From positions 17,380,001 to 17,444,000 of the forward strand of contig NC_091100.1 in the NCBI RefSeq assembly GCF_024713975.1: DNA of 64,000 nt, read 5' to 3'. Of this stretch, positions 53,219 to 64,000 are shown in pieces. The stretch's first letter is position 1. Each line of letters opens with the position of its first letter. The notes beneath the pieces are model-generated. The model was not told where the DNA came from. It did not search any database and was given only the letters and a program-made list of their open reading frames with translations. Position numbers and translations under genes: made by a program. This stretch comes from Paralichthys olivaceus (taxonomy: Eukaryota > Chordata > Actinopteri > Pleuronectiformes > Paralichthyidae).

Positions 53219-56200
53219 CCTTTTGGTTAATTCTTCAAGATTATGTGGCATAATTACACAGTTTTCTCTTCTTTCTTTCAGTCTGCTACCTCCTCAGTTC
53301 CCTCAGGAGAAACCGGTGGTCAGTGTCTATCCCCCTGTTGGTCATCATTTAGTTGACAGTAATAATGGCACCATGATCAAGAGTCCCCTCATCACTAATG
53401 TAAGTAGTTGTCCAAACATTTGATTTTGATTGACTTGGTTAAGCTGGTGGTTCTTCCCAATGGTTTCTTCAGGCGTTTGCTGGAATGTTGAAGGAAAGGA
53501 GATCATTGGCTGTATATCTACTCAGGTCTTTGATACAGGGTTTCTGGCTGGAGGACATATGCATATGTATAAAAACACAAGACAGGATGCTGTTTTTCAC
53601 AGTACTTTCAGACCCTAGCAAGAAGAAAAGTGAAACCAATACGGTTACTGAAGATGAAGTCCTGAACTAAACACAAATCCTTCACATTTTTCAACCTCTG
53701 CTCAATACAGAATATCTTTGTTAAGACAAGACTTATTGGGAATTGATTTGAACTTGCAATTTTCTTTTCCTCTCATATCCATCTGACCATGAAACATTAA
53801 CACTTGACCACATACTAAAATGTTTGTTTGGTTGCACGTCAGCTCACTTTCCCAGACACCATTAGTCAGCTGACTGAGTGACTGTATTGAGTTGATGCCT
53901 CTCTCCCTCTCATTCTTCACATATTTTTTCCCGGACTGTTAACATGTTACACAGTTAAGTCTATGAGAGATTATGAAATCTCTGTGTTTGATGAAATTCT
54001 TGATTTTTTGACACATTTTTCGCCCAGATTTATTTGTGCAGTAAAGATTTTGGGAGACGCTAAGAACTCAGAACTCATTTTCACTCTTCATAATTTTTTG
54101 ATCTATAACGTTTTACATAAGCCTTATATTAGGACTAGTCGAGTCTATTTTCTCTCAAGTCAGAAGAAAATCCAGCACAGTTTTTTCCTCCATTTGGTTT
54201 AGGTGCTGCAAAGAACTGCTTAGTTGCTTTATCTAAACCCTATAGTTCACTATTGGCCTTTTTGTTGGCTGGGTAGATAATCATGGTGTATGGTAATGTG
54301 TATACTAAAACAGATTTTGTCAGTAGTAGTACTATGATTTTAAAATAGTGGTGAAGGTGGACTGACATAATTTTGAATGTAAGAGAAAAACATTCTTCTC
54401 CCTCAAAAAACATCAGTTATTTCAAGTTTTTGTTAGTTCATACTTGAGCTTTTTATGTAATGTTATTCTCACCCTCCTCTTGTTATTTATTTTGTTGTGC
54501 ATGTTGTAGTTTGGGATGCACTCAGATCTGGGTAAGGTGATTCAGAGTCTGTTGGACGAGTTCTGGAAAAGTCCTCCTGCCTTGATGTCCACTGGTGCTG
54601 GTGGCTTTCCATAGTGAGTTCAATCTCAATATTTTATTTTAATAACAGCAAACACACGTGTTCTGCAACCTGGGTCTTTTTATTTAACTAACAATTAAAA
54701 TCAGGTTATAAAAAATATAGTCCCAGCTAAAGTCCCAGTTTGTAAAAATGAATATTTATGGATCTGATGTTCTCAAAAAAGGCATTTGATCACCTGTCTT
54801 ATTCTTTCATACATTAATCTGTTTAATCTTTCTGTTTTCTCTTCCATGAATCACAGCAATTTGTACAAGCCATCAATTCATCCTTACCCCAATCAGGCTT
54901 TCCACTATGGTCCTAGACATGTGGGTCCCAGTCAGGCTCCGGGTGCAGCTCCCATGCCTCACCCAGGTGGTGATAGTGCTCATGGGCCGCCTCGTGCTCC
55001 AGCTCCATATGGACTGATTTCTGATCTGCCACTTCCCGTTCCTACAGGAGACTCACAGGTACACTGATGCTGGATGATGTTCATAAGTTTGATTGTAACA
55101 TCAATCCTACACACAAACACGTTGGCACAAACACACAGGGACCATCATGTGAGCTTTAAAACACCTATGGTTTAGCTCATTCAAGGGCAGATGCTGCCTT
55201 TCAGTTCATATTTTCCTTGCAATCTGTCAGTCAAGTTCAGACAAATCAAGTTATGACATAGAAGCATGTTCAAGAATATGATGTGCTTACACCACTAGCC
55301 CTCTTTTCTTTCTCAGGCTGGACTGAATGGACATATGTACAAGATGCCTGAAATTCCAGAGTCTTTCCCTGAACTCTGTGACATGAAGTAAAGTTTTCTA
55401 AAATATTGTCAATATTTTAATATTGTGACACAGTTTGTTAAAACAGTCTATAATGGGTGGTTCTTTGCACTGATAATTCTGTGTTCCCTGCATTCTCAGT
55501 CTGACTCAGCTGTCAGACCTGTCTGAAAATGAAGACCTGCTCCTGGAGTTCTTTGTGAGTTTGCCACAGCTCAAGCAGATCACAAGCGACAAAGAAGAGC
55601 TGGTTACCAGCATAGTAGGCATGGCCAGTAAGTTCATCTCCTGCCTTATAGGCCTCTCATGAAAGTAAAGTTGAGCTCTTCTCAACTCAACATTTGTTTT
55701 TGTCATTCATAGAGAAAAACCTTCAGATGGAGCCACAATTGGAAGGAAAACGGCAAGAAATGCTTTACAAGGTTTCTTCTTATATCAGCTCATTTTAAAT
55801 GCACACAAATACTCATCAAACCCACTCAGGCAATTATCTGTGAGCTTAACATTGGGCTGGTTTTGTCTGTTGTGTTCACAGTATGAACAGCTAACTCAGA
55901 TGAAGTCGGACTTTGAGACAAAGATGCAGAGACAGCATGAACTCAGTGAGGTGAGAGGCTTCACTCATCTCACTATGATTGACAACGGGTTTTTAGACAG
56001 GACATTATTGCATGATTCACCTGCTTCCAGTTTGATGTTTCATAAAATGTTTTCTTTATTAGGAAAAGGTGTCAGTGCTAGCTAGCTGACTCATTTTCAA
56101 CTTTAGTGCTTTGGCCAGATGTTTTTGTGAGCCATTTGGCTTAGACTTTTAATTTGGGGAAAATATGGTTTGTTACTTGAATTGTAAAAGCCCAAATGAA

Positions 56201-56694
56201 GCTGTTATCTGTTATGAGAAATCTAAGACAGCATTGTTGTTACTTTGTAAATTGAGGAAACCAGAGGAGGAAGTATTTAAAACTTTGAAAAGACCAAACC
56301 AAATATGCTTGAACATGTCTTTAACCTGAAACTGAATCTTATTGCTTTGTTTCTTACTTCTTTATCCCTTGCTAGAGTTGCAGTCTTAGTACTTTACAGG
56401 CTCGGTTAAAAGTTGCAGCCCACCAGGCTGAGGAGGAGTCAGAGGAGACGGCTGAAAACTTCCTGGAGGGACGCACCGACATAGATGAATTCCTGGCCAG
56501 CTTCATGGAGAAGAGAACGGTGAGAGGCCCGAACTGTAGTTCTTGTGTGAAGATAGATGTGTCATACTGTTGGTCTGAAGATATCTTTTTTGATTGCTCT
56601 TGTTTTTCAACAGCTTTGCCACAGCAGAAGGGCCAAAGAGGAGAAGTTGCAACAGTCCATCAACACACATGGACAGTTTCCTACCAGCCACTAG
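51066..56694 (+). CDS. vps37a: vacuolar protein sorting 37A (ESCRT-I subunit)
   Basis: Subunit of the ESCRT-I complex, which sorts ubiquitinated membrane proteins at endosomes. Eleven coding exons: 51066-51175, 52806-52880, 53282-53399, 54510-54613, 54857-55058, 55317-55387, 55500-55627, 55713-55771, 55882-55950, 56376-56519, 56614-56694. All borders are GT-AG and the phases join, giving 386 aa (human 397). The N-terminus MNWLFPLSKG matches MSWLFPLTK of human VPS37A. Residues about 36-135 form the UEV-like domain (EIQKDVEYRIPFTVNN, LLPPQFPQEKPVVSVYPP, LGKVIQSLLDEFWK). A Pro/Gly/His-rich linker follows in exon 5. The C-terminal half is the Mod(r) domain, with YEQLTQMKSDFETKMQRQHE, LQARLKVAAHQAEEESEE and FLASFMEKRTLCHSRRAKEE. 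The UEV-like part distinguishes it from VPS37B, C and D. Intron 8 has a weak donor (GTTTCT). Confidence 0.95.
53165..53217 (+). repeat. (CA)n microsatellite in vps37a intron 2
   Basis: Perfect run ending 64 bp before vps37a exon 3. Confidence 0.95.
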
Positions 56695-58230
56695 AGCACA
56701 AGGTACAACAAACTTATGAGCAAACAATCATGCGCACAATCTACAAAATCAACTGATAGACAGAATATAAGGGGAACTGGTCGGTCAAAGCTGACTGTTG
56801 CACAACAAGCATACCTCGTGGTTTTAATTTATAACTCAACTTACCACCATGTGTCATTGTCATCTGTTCATTCTACGTCTTACGTTCCTCAGGTTTGGTC
56901 TCTTCTGCTGCCAACTAAAAGGATAAAGACACTAGGGAGGAGGAAAGCACACAGAGTCAACAACAGGCACTTTGAAGAAATAGCAAGATGTTGATGAAAA
57001 TGTTGGGCTAAAAAAAAGAAGCTGCCTGTTGAGCTTGTTAGTTAATGTTTGACTGTGTGAGAGCAGAGATGGAGAAGCTGTGGAGTCACCACAGGGAGGC
57101 CAAGACTGGAAACGTGGTGGACACATGCCTAGCTGTTCCACCACATTACTAAGGATTGATCACATTGTGGATAATTTGTTATGACACATTCTGTCTCTGT
57201 TTGTCCAGTTTGACAAAGAGTTTAGTTTCTGTTCAGGATTCGAGTCACGTTTGGGGCACCTGATCAGAGTGGTTGATGATATGAACACTTTTGACAGAAA
57301 GTATTTCTTAGGACAGTATTCTGAGTCTTACATCTTTCCATGCAGTGACTGAGTACATGTCATTTATAGATGAACTGTTGAAACACTGACGTTGTTTCAG
57401 TCTCTGAGATCTTTGTCAAGTCGTTAGGGTTTTTTTTTTTTTTTCTTTTTCTTTTTTTGCATTTCAATCTTCTGTTTACACTGGGAAGGTTGTTCCAGCC
57501 ATTTTCATAAATCGCATCATTGGTGTCATTGTCAAACTTGTTTGTAATTTAGCAAAACAAATTTGTGATTCACCAACGAAAAAAGAAGCAGTGTTTTTAA
57601 CTTGGGCTGTGGACATTTAGACTGTGCGGTTTCCCTTCGAGGAATTTCTTGAAAACATCTTAAACATCAGTGTGTTTGCACGAACATAAATAATCTGATT
57701 TGACCCGTGTTGATTAATCTATTGTACGTTGTTAGAAATTAGTTTCAACGTAAATAACAGAACAATCATGTTTTTCTTCAGTTACTGTCAGGACTTATGG
57801 CTTATTTTAATTTTAAATATGTGCTGAAACAACACAGTGACCAGTTTAACATTATATAAAGTGTATTTAAATCAGCTTAAGAGGGGAGTCAGAGTACTGT
57901 AAGCCATATAAACGGTTAATAACACTATTAGCTAAATTCCACACTTTTGACAATAATCAAATTATTTTGTATTTGTATAACACACTGATGATTTTTCACT
58001 GATTAGCATCATTATATTTTTTTGTCACGCCCTTTGAACTTGAAATGTTTTTGAAGAGATTTGGGACAATGTTGAGGAATATTAGGTGAAATGCTGCAGT
58101 AAAACTTGCTCACATTGGATACTGTATTTAAATAATGTTAATAATAGGCTATATTGTAATCAAAGACTCAGACACCTTGTATCATATGTTCTTATTTAAT
58201 TTGTTAAAGTAATAAAGCATTTAGAATAAA
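56695..58230 (+). other. vps37a: probable vps37a 3' untranslated region
   Basis: Non-coding, AT-rich sequence after the vps37a stop. Two close AATAAA signals at 58211-58216 and 58225-58230 could end a 3' UTR of about 1.5 kb; an earlier end cannot be excluded. No other gene is visible here. Confidence 0.35.
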
Positions 58231-58744
58231 TATGGTTTTATGTGATTATTAAAAAATCTCAGAGGATTATCAATACTTTGACCGTATCTCACAGAATGAC
58301 ACTGTAATATATCTCTACAGTGTCACATTGTGGAGAATAATGGTTCTCTAAGCAGTTGTCTGCCTGTATTTATGGTAGAAATGGAGACAACAACCCAGTA
58401 TTATCTACCTACAGTACCGATGGGAAAATAGGCACATGTAATTGTTCATATTGATTCATACAAAGATCCTACATTGTGGGCTGATTTATACGTATAAAGT
58501 ATCTGCTAATAACTTCAGTGTGTCTTATGGTTACCTCCAGATGTGCTTTGTTTTTCGCTAAAAAGGTTTCATAAACCTTACATAATATTCATGAATTTGA
58601 TTTCACATTTAAAACCAGTCATTCCAGTTGAAATTCCAGTTGTTCTTTCTTCTGACAGAGGAGCAGGTTCACAGATTCATAACAAGTCAAACCTCAGATG
58701 CATTACAGATTTAAAGACTCCTGAGAGTACTGACATACATGATA

Positions 58745-59320
58745 TATGACAAATAGCTGCCTCCATATGATCATAAACACAATTGTATACCCTGCCATAT
58801 CATTATATAACCACATAATTATGTACCTGCCACATGTTATATAATTCACATGGTTTTATACCCTTTACAAAATTGTATATCATTTCTCTGATGTAACCAC
58901 CATATGATTATATACCCACCACATGTTATAACAAACCCATGATAGTATACCCTTTACACATTTATGTACACACAACATGATCATATATCCTCCACAAATA
59001 TACATACCCACACCAGTATACCATCCACATGATTATATACCCTCAAAACAATTCCATATCATTTATATGATATACTGTTCAAATGACTATATATCCCCTA
59101 CATGATTATATACCCTCAATGTGATTATATAACCTCCATATGATTGTATAACGTCATGATGACATACCCCCATGATACCCTTCTTGTGATTATATACCCT
59201 CAATGTGATTATATAACCTGATGATTATATTCTTTTTACACAATTATATACCCTCTATATGATATACCCTACGCATGATTATATATATACTCTTCACACG
59301 ATTACATACCCTACAGTGTG
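58745..59320 (+). repeat. degenerate AT-rich minisatellite
   Basis: More than 20 imperfect copies of a unit near ATGATTATATACCCTCCAC, with unit length about 19-24 bp, fill the space just upstream of the nsmce1 promoter. Confidence 0.75.
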
Positions 59321-59344
59321 CTACAAATGTTCATATACTTCCAC

Positions 59345-59366
59345 AACACCAGGTGGCGGTAATTCA
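59345..59366 (+). repeat. short interspersed promoter-associated block
   Basis: CCAGGTGGCGGTAATTCACC resembles the reverse complement of the sequence at 5745-5770. It may be a short repeat reused at the nsmce1 promoter. Confidence 0.4.
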
Positions 59367-59446
59367 CCGCTCGTTCGATGTGAACTCTGCTAAGAGGAGA
59401 AGAAGTGGGAGGCGGGACACCAACAGGAAGACGCTCTCTGTTGATG
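59350..59446 (+). other. nsmce1: candidate first exon and promoter-proximal region of nsmce1
   Basis: A CpG-containing block with a GC-box-like GGAGGCGGGAC ends in ATG followed by the donor GTAAAC at 59447. Joined to the acceptor at 60486, this ATG would be in frame with the nsmce1 reading frame. It may be the 5' UTR exon, or the true start codon may be its last three bases. Evidence is splice-signal and frame compatibility only. Confidence 0.4.
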
Positions 59447-60495
59447 GTAAACTTGCTCACGAATAAAAACCATTTAATTAGTTCAGTCAAATGTTGAACA
59501 TGCAAATCACCGTAATTTAAACTGAGCAGTTGTTTAGTGGCGTGGTCCATTCTGTGATGCAGGTTAGCTAACTGTTTGCTAACTGTTAGCTAACTGTTAG
59601 CTAACTGCAGGTTGTTGGAGCCTGAGGTGAAAGAAGCCTCATGGAACCTGGTCGCGTGGTTCATGGGTTTAACAACAGTTGTCATCGTGTCTCTCTTTAC
59701 TTGAGTCAGCCCGTGGAGCTGGTCTGTTGTCAGTGCAATAGCCTCGCTAACCCTGAAACTAACGCAGAGTGGTGGAGCAGTCTTCATTTAAATGTGAGGG
59801 TTGTTCAGTTTGCTTTAAAACGGTTCCAGAGAAGCTACACAGTTCAACACTTCTCTCTGGGTCAGTCCATCTTTTCTGTTCATTTCAGTTCTGTGATTGT
59901 TTTCATTCGTGAGACTCGATTATTGCAATGATTGACATTTTAACACAACAGGTAATTCAGCAACATATCAGAGAAATGTCATTTCTGTTATTGGAGTTCC
60001 TCCCGGTCATAGTTCTTCATATATCTTAGAAAATGAATCTGCACAGCTAAATTGTTTTAGTAATTTTATAAGCCAAGCTGGGAAACATGATCAGGTTTAT
60101 GTTCCTTCATATACTGTACAATAGTTGAATATCTTATGGTTTGGACTGCTGGTTGTAGGACAAGACATGAAATCTAAAGAAGAAAACTTCTCTGTGGAAA
60201 AGTGGCAACAAGCATTAAATTACTCAACAGTATGCAGTATATAAAGAAAAGTACAAAATAAAGAAAAGTTCAAAATTGTCACACTATGCAGAAGCAGGAA
60301 ACAGTAAATGTTGAGCTTGTACCTTCAACGTGCTTTTCCTATTTTGCCTTCAAATGTGTTTGTGTGAAGCCTCTTTGTGAAACCATGTGACTGTTTGGTT
60401 CACTGAGCTGGTTTTACTTTTACAATAAATACCCTATATATTGAGAATTTAAGGCTGTGTAACTGCCATTACTCTCTCCACTTCAGTCCAGAGAC

Positions 60496-62427
60496 ATGTC
60501 ACAACAGATGGGAGACAGCCACCGAAGGTTTCTACAATCCATGATGGCCAATGGCATTGTGGATGAACAAGGAGCACAGACACTTCACAAGCATTGCTGT
60601 GAGACACACAACAGTGAGTTATTGAGAGATGTATCTTTAATCGAGAATATTTCAAAGTGCTCCTGTGTTTAAGGAGCAGATCAAGGTCTGTACAGTTTCC
60701 TGAATGAAAAGAATAGATAAATAGACTGTTTCCTTTGCCTCTTATGTAAAATGATTTATCTGCATTTTCATGAACACATTGCTGGCCAATAATTTGCCTT
60801 CAGTTTGATCTAAATCTATGTAAATATATAAATCTAGAATCTGCCAGAAATTAAAACATCCTTACTAAAGAATCTTAAACCATGTGGAGAAAAGTCGAGG
60901 GCAGTGGATACAGGAAGTTTCCTGTGTATTTTATTTATTACTGTAATTTGTTAAATGAGAAGCAACATTTGCATTTTCTTTAAACTGAAGTTACTTTGTT
61001 TGCGTGACTGTTTTGAGGTTGTTTTGTTTTGTGGTTTTAAGACCTTTTTATTTTTTTGCAGCTCAGTACGTTGCTGACAAACTGGACAGTTTCATCGATA
61101 CCATCAACTCAAAGCTGCAGCCCATGTTCATGCAGATTAGAAAAGGGATGTCTGAAGACAATGGCCAACAATACTATGCCCTGGTTTGTCTCATTTAATT
61201 CCTGTACTGGGCTTTTATTTGAGGGCCTGCTTATTAATTCATTAATTAATTAATGTTTTAAGAATTTTGGATTGTTTTGAAAATACAGTGACCATCACAG
61301 GACAAGAACATGTGTGTCACAGTGTCCAGCTTCAGGGATGTAAAGTGTAAATACAGTGGATCACAAAATAAATGTATTTTACTGCGTGTGCTCATTAAGA
61401 AGGACAACAAATGGACAACAACTTTTACAAATCTATAAACTAATTTTACAAAGCCCTCATGTGAAAAGACAGTTGTCTGCATTCAAACTAAGCTGAGCTA
61501 CCTGAGGTGTTATTAACCACAGTTTTACTCTAATCCGGTCCAGGTGAACATGGCTGACACTGACGTCACCAGGATGTCATCAGATTATGCCGACAATGAG
61601 CTGGAGCTGTTCAGGAAAACGGTGAGTTCACCAAAGGAATTTGCCAAGGCAGACTGTCACACCTGAAAGGATGGAAACCATTGCACACTGTTATGTAATC
61701 CAGTGCCACAGTTCCATAATGATTTAAATCCTTTGTAATGAAATCGGACGACACATTGCACAAGTTATCAGTCCTCAATGCATTAAGGAAAAGGAAGAAC
61801 GAGGCAGAGCTTGGTGGCAGCTGACGTTACCAGAAATTCATCTGTTGAGAGCAAAAGTGTAGCTATTTTCTGTCGCGTTGTTAGTTCTAAAACACACGTG
61901 ATCAGCTTTGAGCTGCTTTAAAACCAGTTTACTCCACGAGAGTGTGTCATTTATCACCTGAGCTGTTCTGACTCAGATGGACCTGATCGTGGGCTCTGAG
62001 GATGGCAAGGCCTCCTCCACCGACATCCTGAACAGTTCAGACAGCCTGTCCACCAAGAAGCTGAAGAAGAGCGAGACAGAGCACCTGTTGAACCGACTGG
62101 TGCATGACCGATGGCTCAATGAGGTACAACACTGAATGTCATATTCTCTCTGTTACATTCTCTACCAACCTTTCACACTTTTTGTGTGGACAGCGTGTTA
62201 TGGTTCACAAGGTTTTTTTTTCATGGTGTTTCAAATCAGCCACATTTGTAATTGTAAATCAAGTTTATCTTATTCAAGCTATCTTTTAGTTATCCAGTCT
62301 CTCTAAGATGAACGTAAACATTGGTATTCAGCTAGCTATGTTAACCATATTAGCTCTGTAAAGGTTGGTGGTTCGATCCTTGTCTCCTCCAGTCCTCGGG
62401 CAGGATACTGAATTTGCCTCTGTGAAT

Positions 62428-62474
<47 letters not shown>

Positions 62475-63840
62475 TAGAACAATAGGTGAATGTAGCCTGT
62501 AATGTAAAGCACTCTGAGCAGTTGATCATAGTAGAGAAGAACTATAGACATTTTGTTCGTTTACAATTTAAGGTGAAATTTCATTCATATGCAACAGTAG
62601 TTACAGTTCAGGGAAAGTCTAGTTATTGGAGGATAAAACTGAGTTCCTATCCAAAATATGGAATGGGTCAACACAAACAACCATAATACATTTGTGTTCT
62701 AAATTAATTTGATCTACTAATAAATCCTCCATTTATCCGATCAAATGTAACCAGTCTGTATGACCTAACCGTTTTCGCTCCAACTTGATGTTGGTTTATT
62801 TAACTTCTTTCAATTACTGTTTATTAATTTAGAAACGGGGTGAGTACACGTTGTCCACCAGATGCATCATAGAGATGGAGCCATACATCCGCACAATGTA
62901 CCTAGACCAGGTCAAAGTGTGTCATATCTGTCACAACATCGCTCTCCAGGTAAAGTTCTCCTCTGTTTCTCTGTTGTGTATCAACTTTATCACCCTATGT
63001 GACCTGAATCAAGTTGAGAAGTATGCTTGTTATTCAGCTATTCCTAATTGCTGAGAAAGTCTTTTCCTCTACTATTTTTTCTACTATAGTTACATGATTA
63101 TATTCACAATTGATATTCTTGGAATATTAGGGAGTGACATTAATAACCTCTTTTTGGTTGTGATGATAAATGGATAACTCTAACTCGGTACACATCTCAA
63201 GAAACAGAAAAACCTCTTCATATCAAGCCTGATTTTACTTTACATACATGTTTGTATTAACTGAACATATTGAATTTAGTTATTGTATGATTTGAAGTTG
63301 TTGATTTGAATATAAGCATCTGAAGGGTAAACATAATTATGATTATATTGTAAAGAAGGGAATTACTTTAGAGGTTAACCTTAATAAAGAGTAGCAGTAA
63401 CTACATAAACAGAAATATCCAAGAATTATTAAAAAGAAAGTAAAATGTTATAATTTATAATGGATTTGTTTTTTTTTACTTCCATTTGTAAAAGCTCATC
63501 TTATTCGTCATGGGTTTTCTCACTGTATTAATATAATCTGATTTGTTTATTTTTCAGAGCCAAATTTGTGAAAATCCTGTATGTGGCATAAAGATTCACA
63601 CCCCGTGTGTGGCCAGATACTTTAAAGGAAGAGCCGAGCCGCGGTGTCCAGCTTGTGATGACTTCTGGCCTCATGAAATCCCTGGTAATTTAATTTACAT
63701 TTATTTGTGAATGTTGTTACATGTTCCAGGAGATTTCACATTTTCATTTATTTGAATTTGAAGAAAGATATAATTTAAATTCACAATTTTTTCTGTTATT
63801 TACAGAAATCAGACGACCCAGGTCTCAGTCCAAGAGATAA
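60496..63840 (+). CDS. nsmce1: NSMCE1, RING-type E3 ubiquitin ligase of the SMC5/6 complex
   Basis: Subunit of the SMC5/6 complex, which acts in DNA repair and chromosome maintenance; it pairs with NSMCE3 (MAGE-G1). Coding exons: 60496-60613, 61062-61183, 61544-61621, 61977-62123, 62833-62949, 63558-63684, 63806-63840, all GT-AG with joining phases, giving 247 aa (human 266). Landmarks shared with the human protein are HRRFLQ near the start, YALVNMA and [13 protein letters not shown] in the winged-helix region, [17 protein letters not shown], and the zinc-binding end with CHIC, CENPVC, HTPC and CPAC followed by DDFWPHEIP. The second cysteine pair is spaced C-x4-C, where I recall C-x2-C in the human protein. 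The chosen ATG (60496) lies 10 bp into its exon. Splicing from an upstream exon ending in ATG at 59446 would add four residues (MSRD). The tail after the RING is shorter than in human. Confidence 0.95.
62345..62560 (+). mobile_element. SINE-like repeat with internal (GT)n
   Basis: GGTTGGTGGTTCGATCCTTG contains a Pol III B-box-like GGTTCGATCC. It is followed by CCTCGGGCAGGATACTGAAT, a (GT)22 run, and TGTAATGTAAAGCACTCTGA, an order I know from a widespread fish repeat. It lies in nsmce1 intron 5. Confidence 0.55.
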
Positions 63841-63903
63841 GGACTCAAACATCTAATGGGATTTTTGTTTGTTAAATTGTATTTATTTTTATAATAAGTT
63901 TCT

Positions 63904-63909
63904 AATAAA
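63904..63909 (+). terminator. nsmce1 polyadenylation signal
   Basis: AATAAA lies 64 bp after the nsmce1 stop codon, giving a short 3' UTR. No competing signal lies between. Confidence 0.7.
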
Positions 63910-64000
63910 CCAGACTGATAACATAGAGGTTTTTCCTTTTTTTAACAAAAATAAGTAGCAAAGTGTTTCTTTAAAATATCTTTATTATATATTCACACAC

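Noticed and set aside
56505-56756. Read-through of vps37a exon 10 into intron 10 as a coding end
   Set aside because: The donor at 56520 and acceptor at 56613 restore the conserved RRAKEEKLQQ end; the read-through frame does not match the family.
62369-62379. tRNA gene suggested by a B-box
   Set aside because: GGTTCGATCC alone, without an A-box or cloverleaf arms, and embedded in a fish interspersed repeat.

Overview
This is a vertebrate nuclear window, most likely from a teleost and probably a spiny-rayed fish. Multi-exon genes with GT-AG introns carry clear vertebrate orthologues. The non-coding DNA is full of long (CA)n/(GT)n microsatellites and short inverted-repeat DNA elements that I recognise as typical of fish. 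No species can be named from the sequence alone.

Four protein genes are readable from start to stop. On the minus strand, 8218-10073, is a three-exon FGF9/16/20-subfamily growth factor, called fgf20 mainly from its neighbours. Head-to-head with it, 4.6 kb away on the plus strand, is micu3 (14675-41528, 14 coding exons), the EF-hand regulator of the mitochondrial calcium uniporter. A second possible last exon lies at 42167-42265. Further on are vps37a (51066-56694, 11 exons), an ESCRT-I subunit, and nsmce1 (60496-63840), the RING subunit of the SMC5/6 complex. FGF20, MICU3 and VPS37A also lie close together on human 8p22, so this is an old linkage. I am not aware that NSMCE1 belongs to that human block.

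The most notable region is 44.8-48.1 kb, between micu3 and vps37a. It holds four plus-strand copies of U3 snoRNA, each 216 nt. Each has a proximal sequence element (PSE)-like block ending 41-42 bp upstream of the RNA. Copies 1 and 2 share one upstream promoter with a ZNF143/Staf-like site near -200. Copies 3 and 4 share a different one with a CCAAT box and an octamer-like site, and arose in an 834-bp tandem duplication. In all four, the expected box D CUGA reads CAGA.

The rest is intergenic or intronic. The first 7.2 kb has no recognisable gene. The fgf20-micu3 gap holds a diverged three-copy tandem array. micu3 introns contain most of the microsatellites, including a 230-bp pentanucleotide tract and a 101-bp GT run, plus several MITE-type elements. 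A degenerate AT-rich minisatellite lies just upstream of nsmce1. I saw no LTR or viral element, no tRNA gene and no CRISPR.

The four proteins act in unrelated processes: secreted signalling, mitochondrial calcium uptake, endosomal sorting and DNA repair. They share a neighbourhood, not a pathway.
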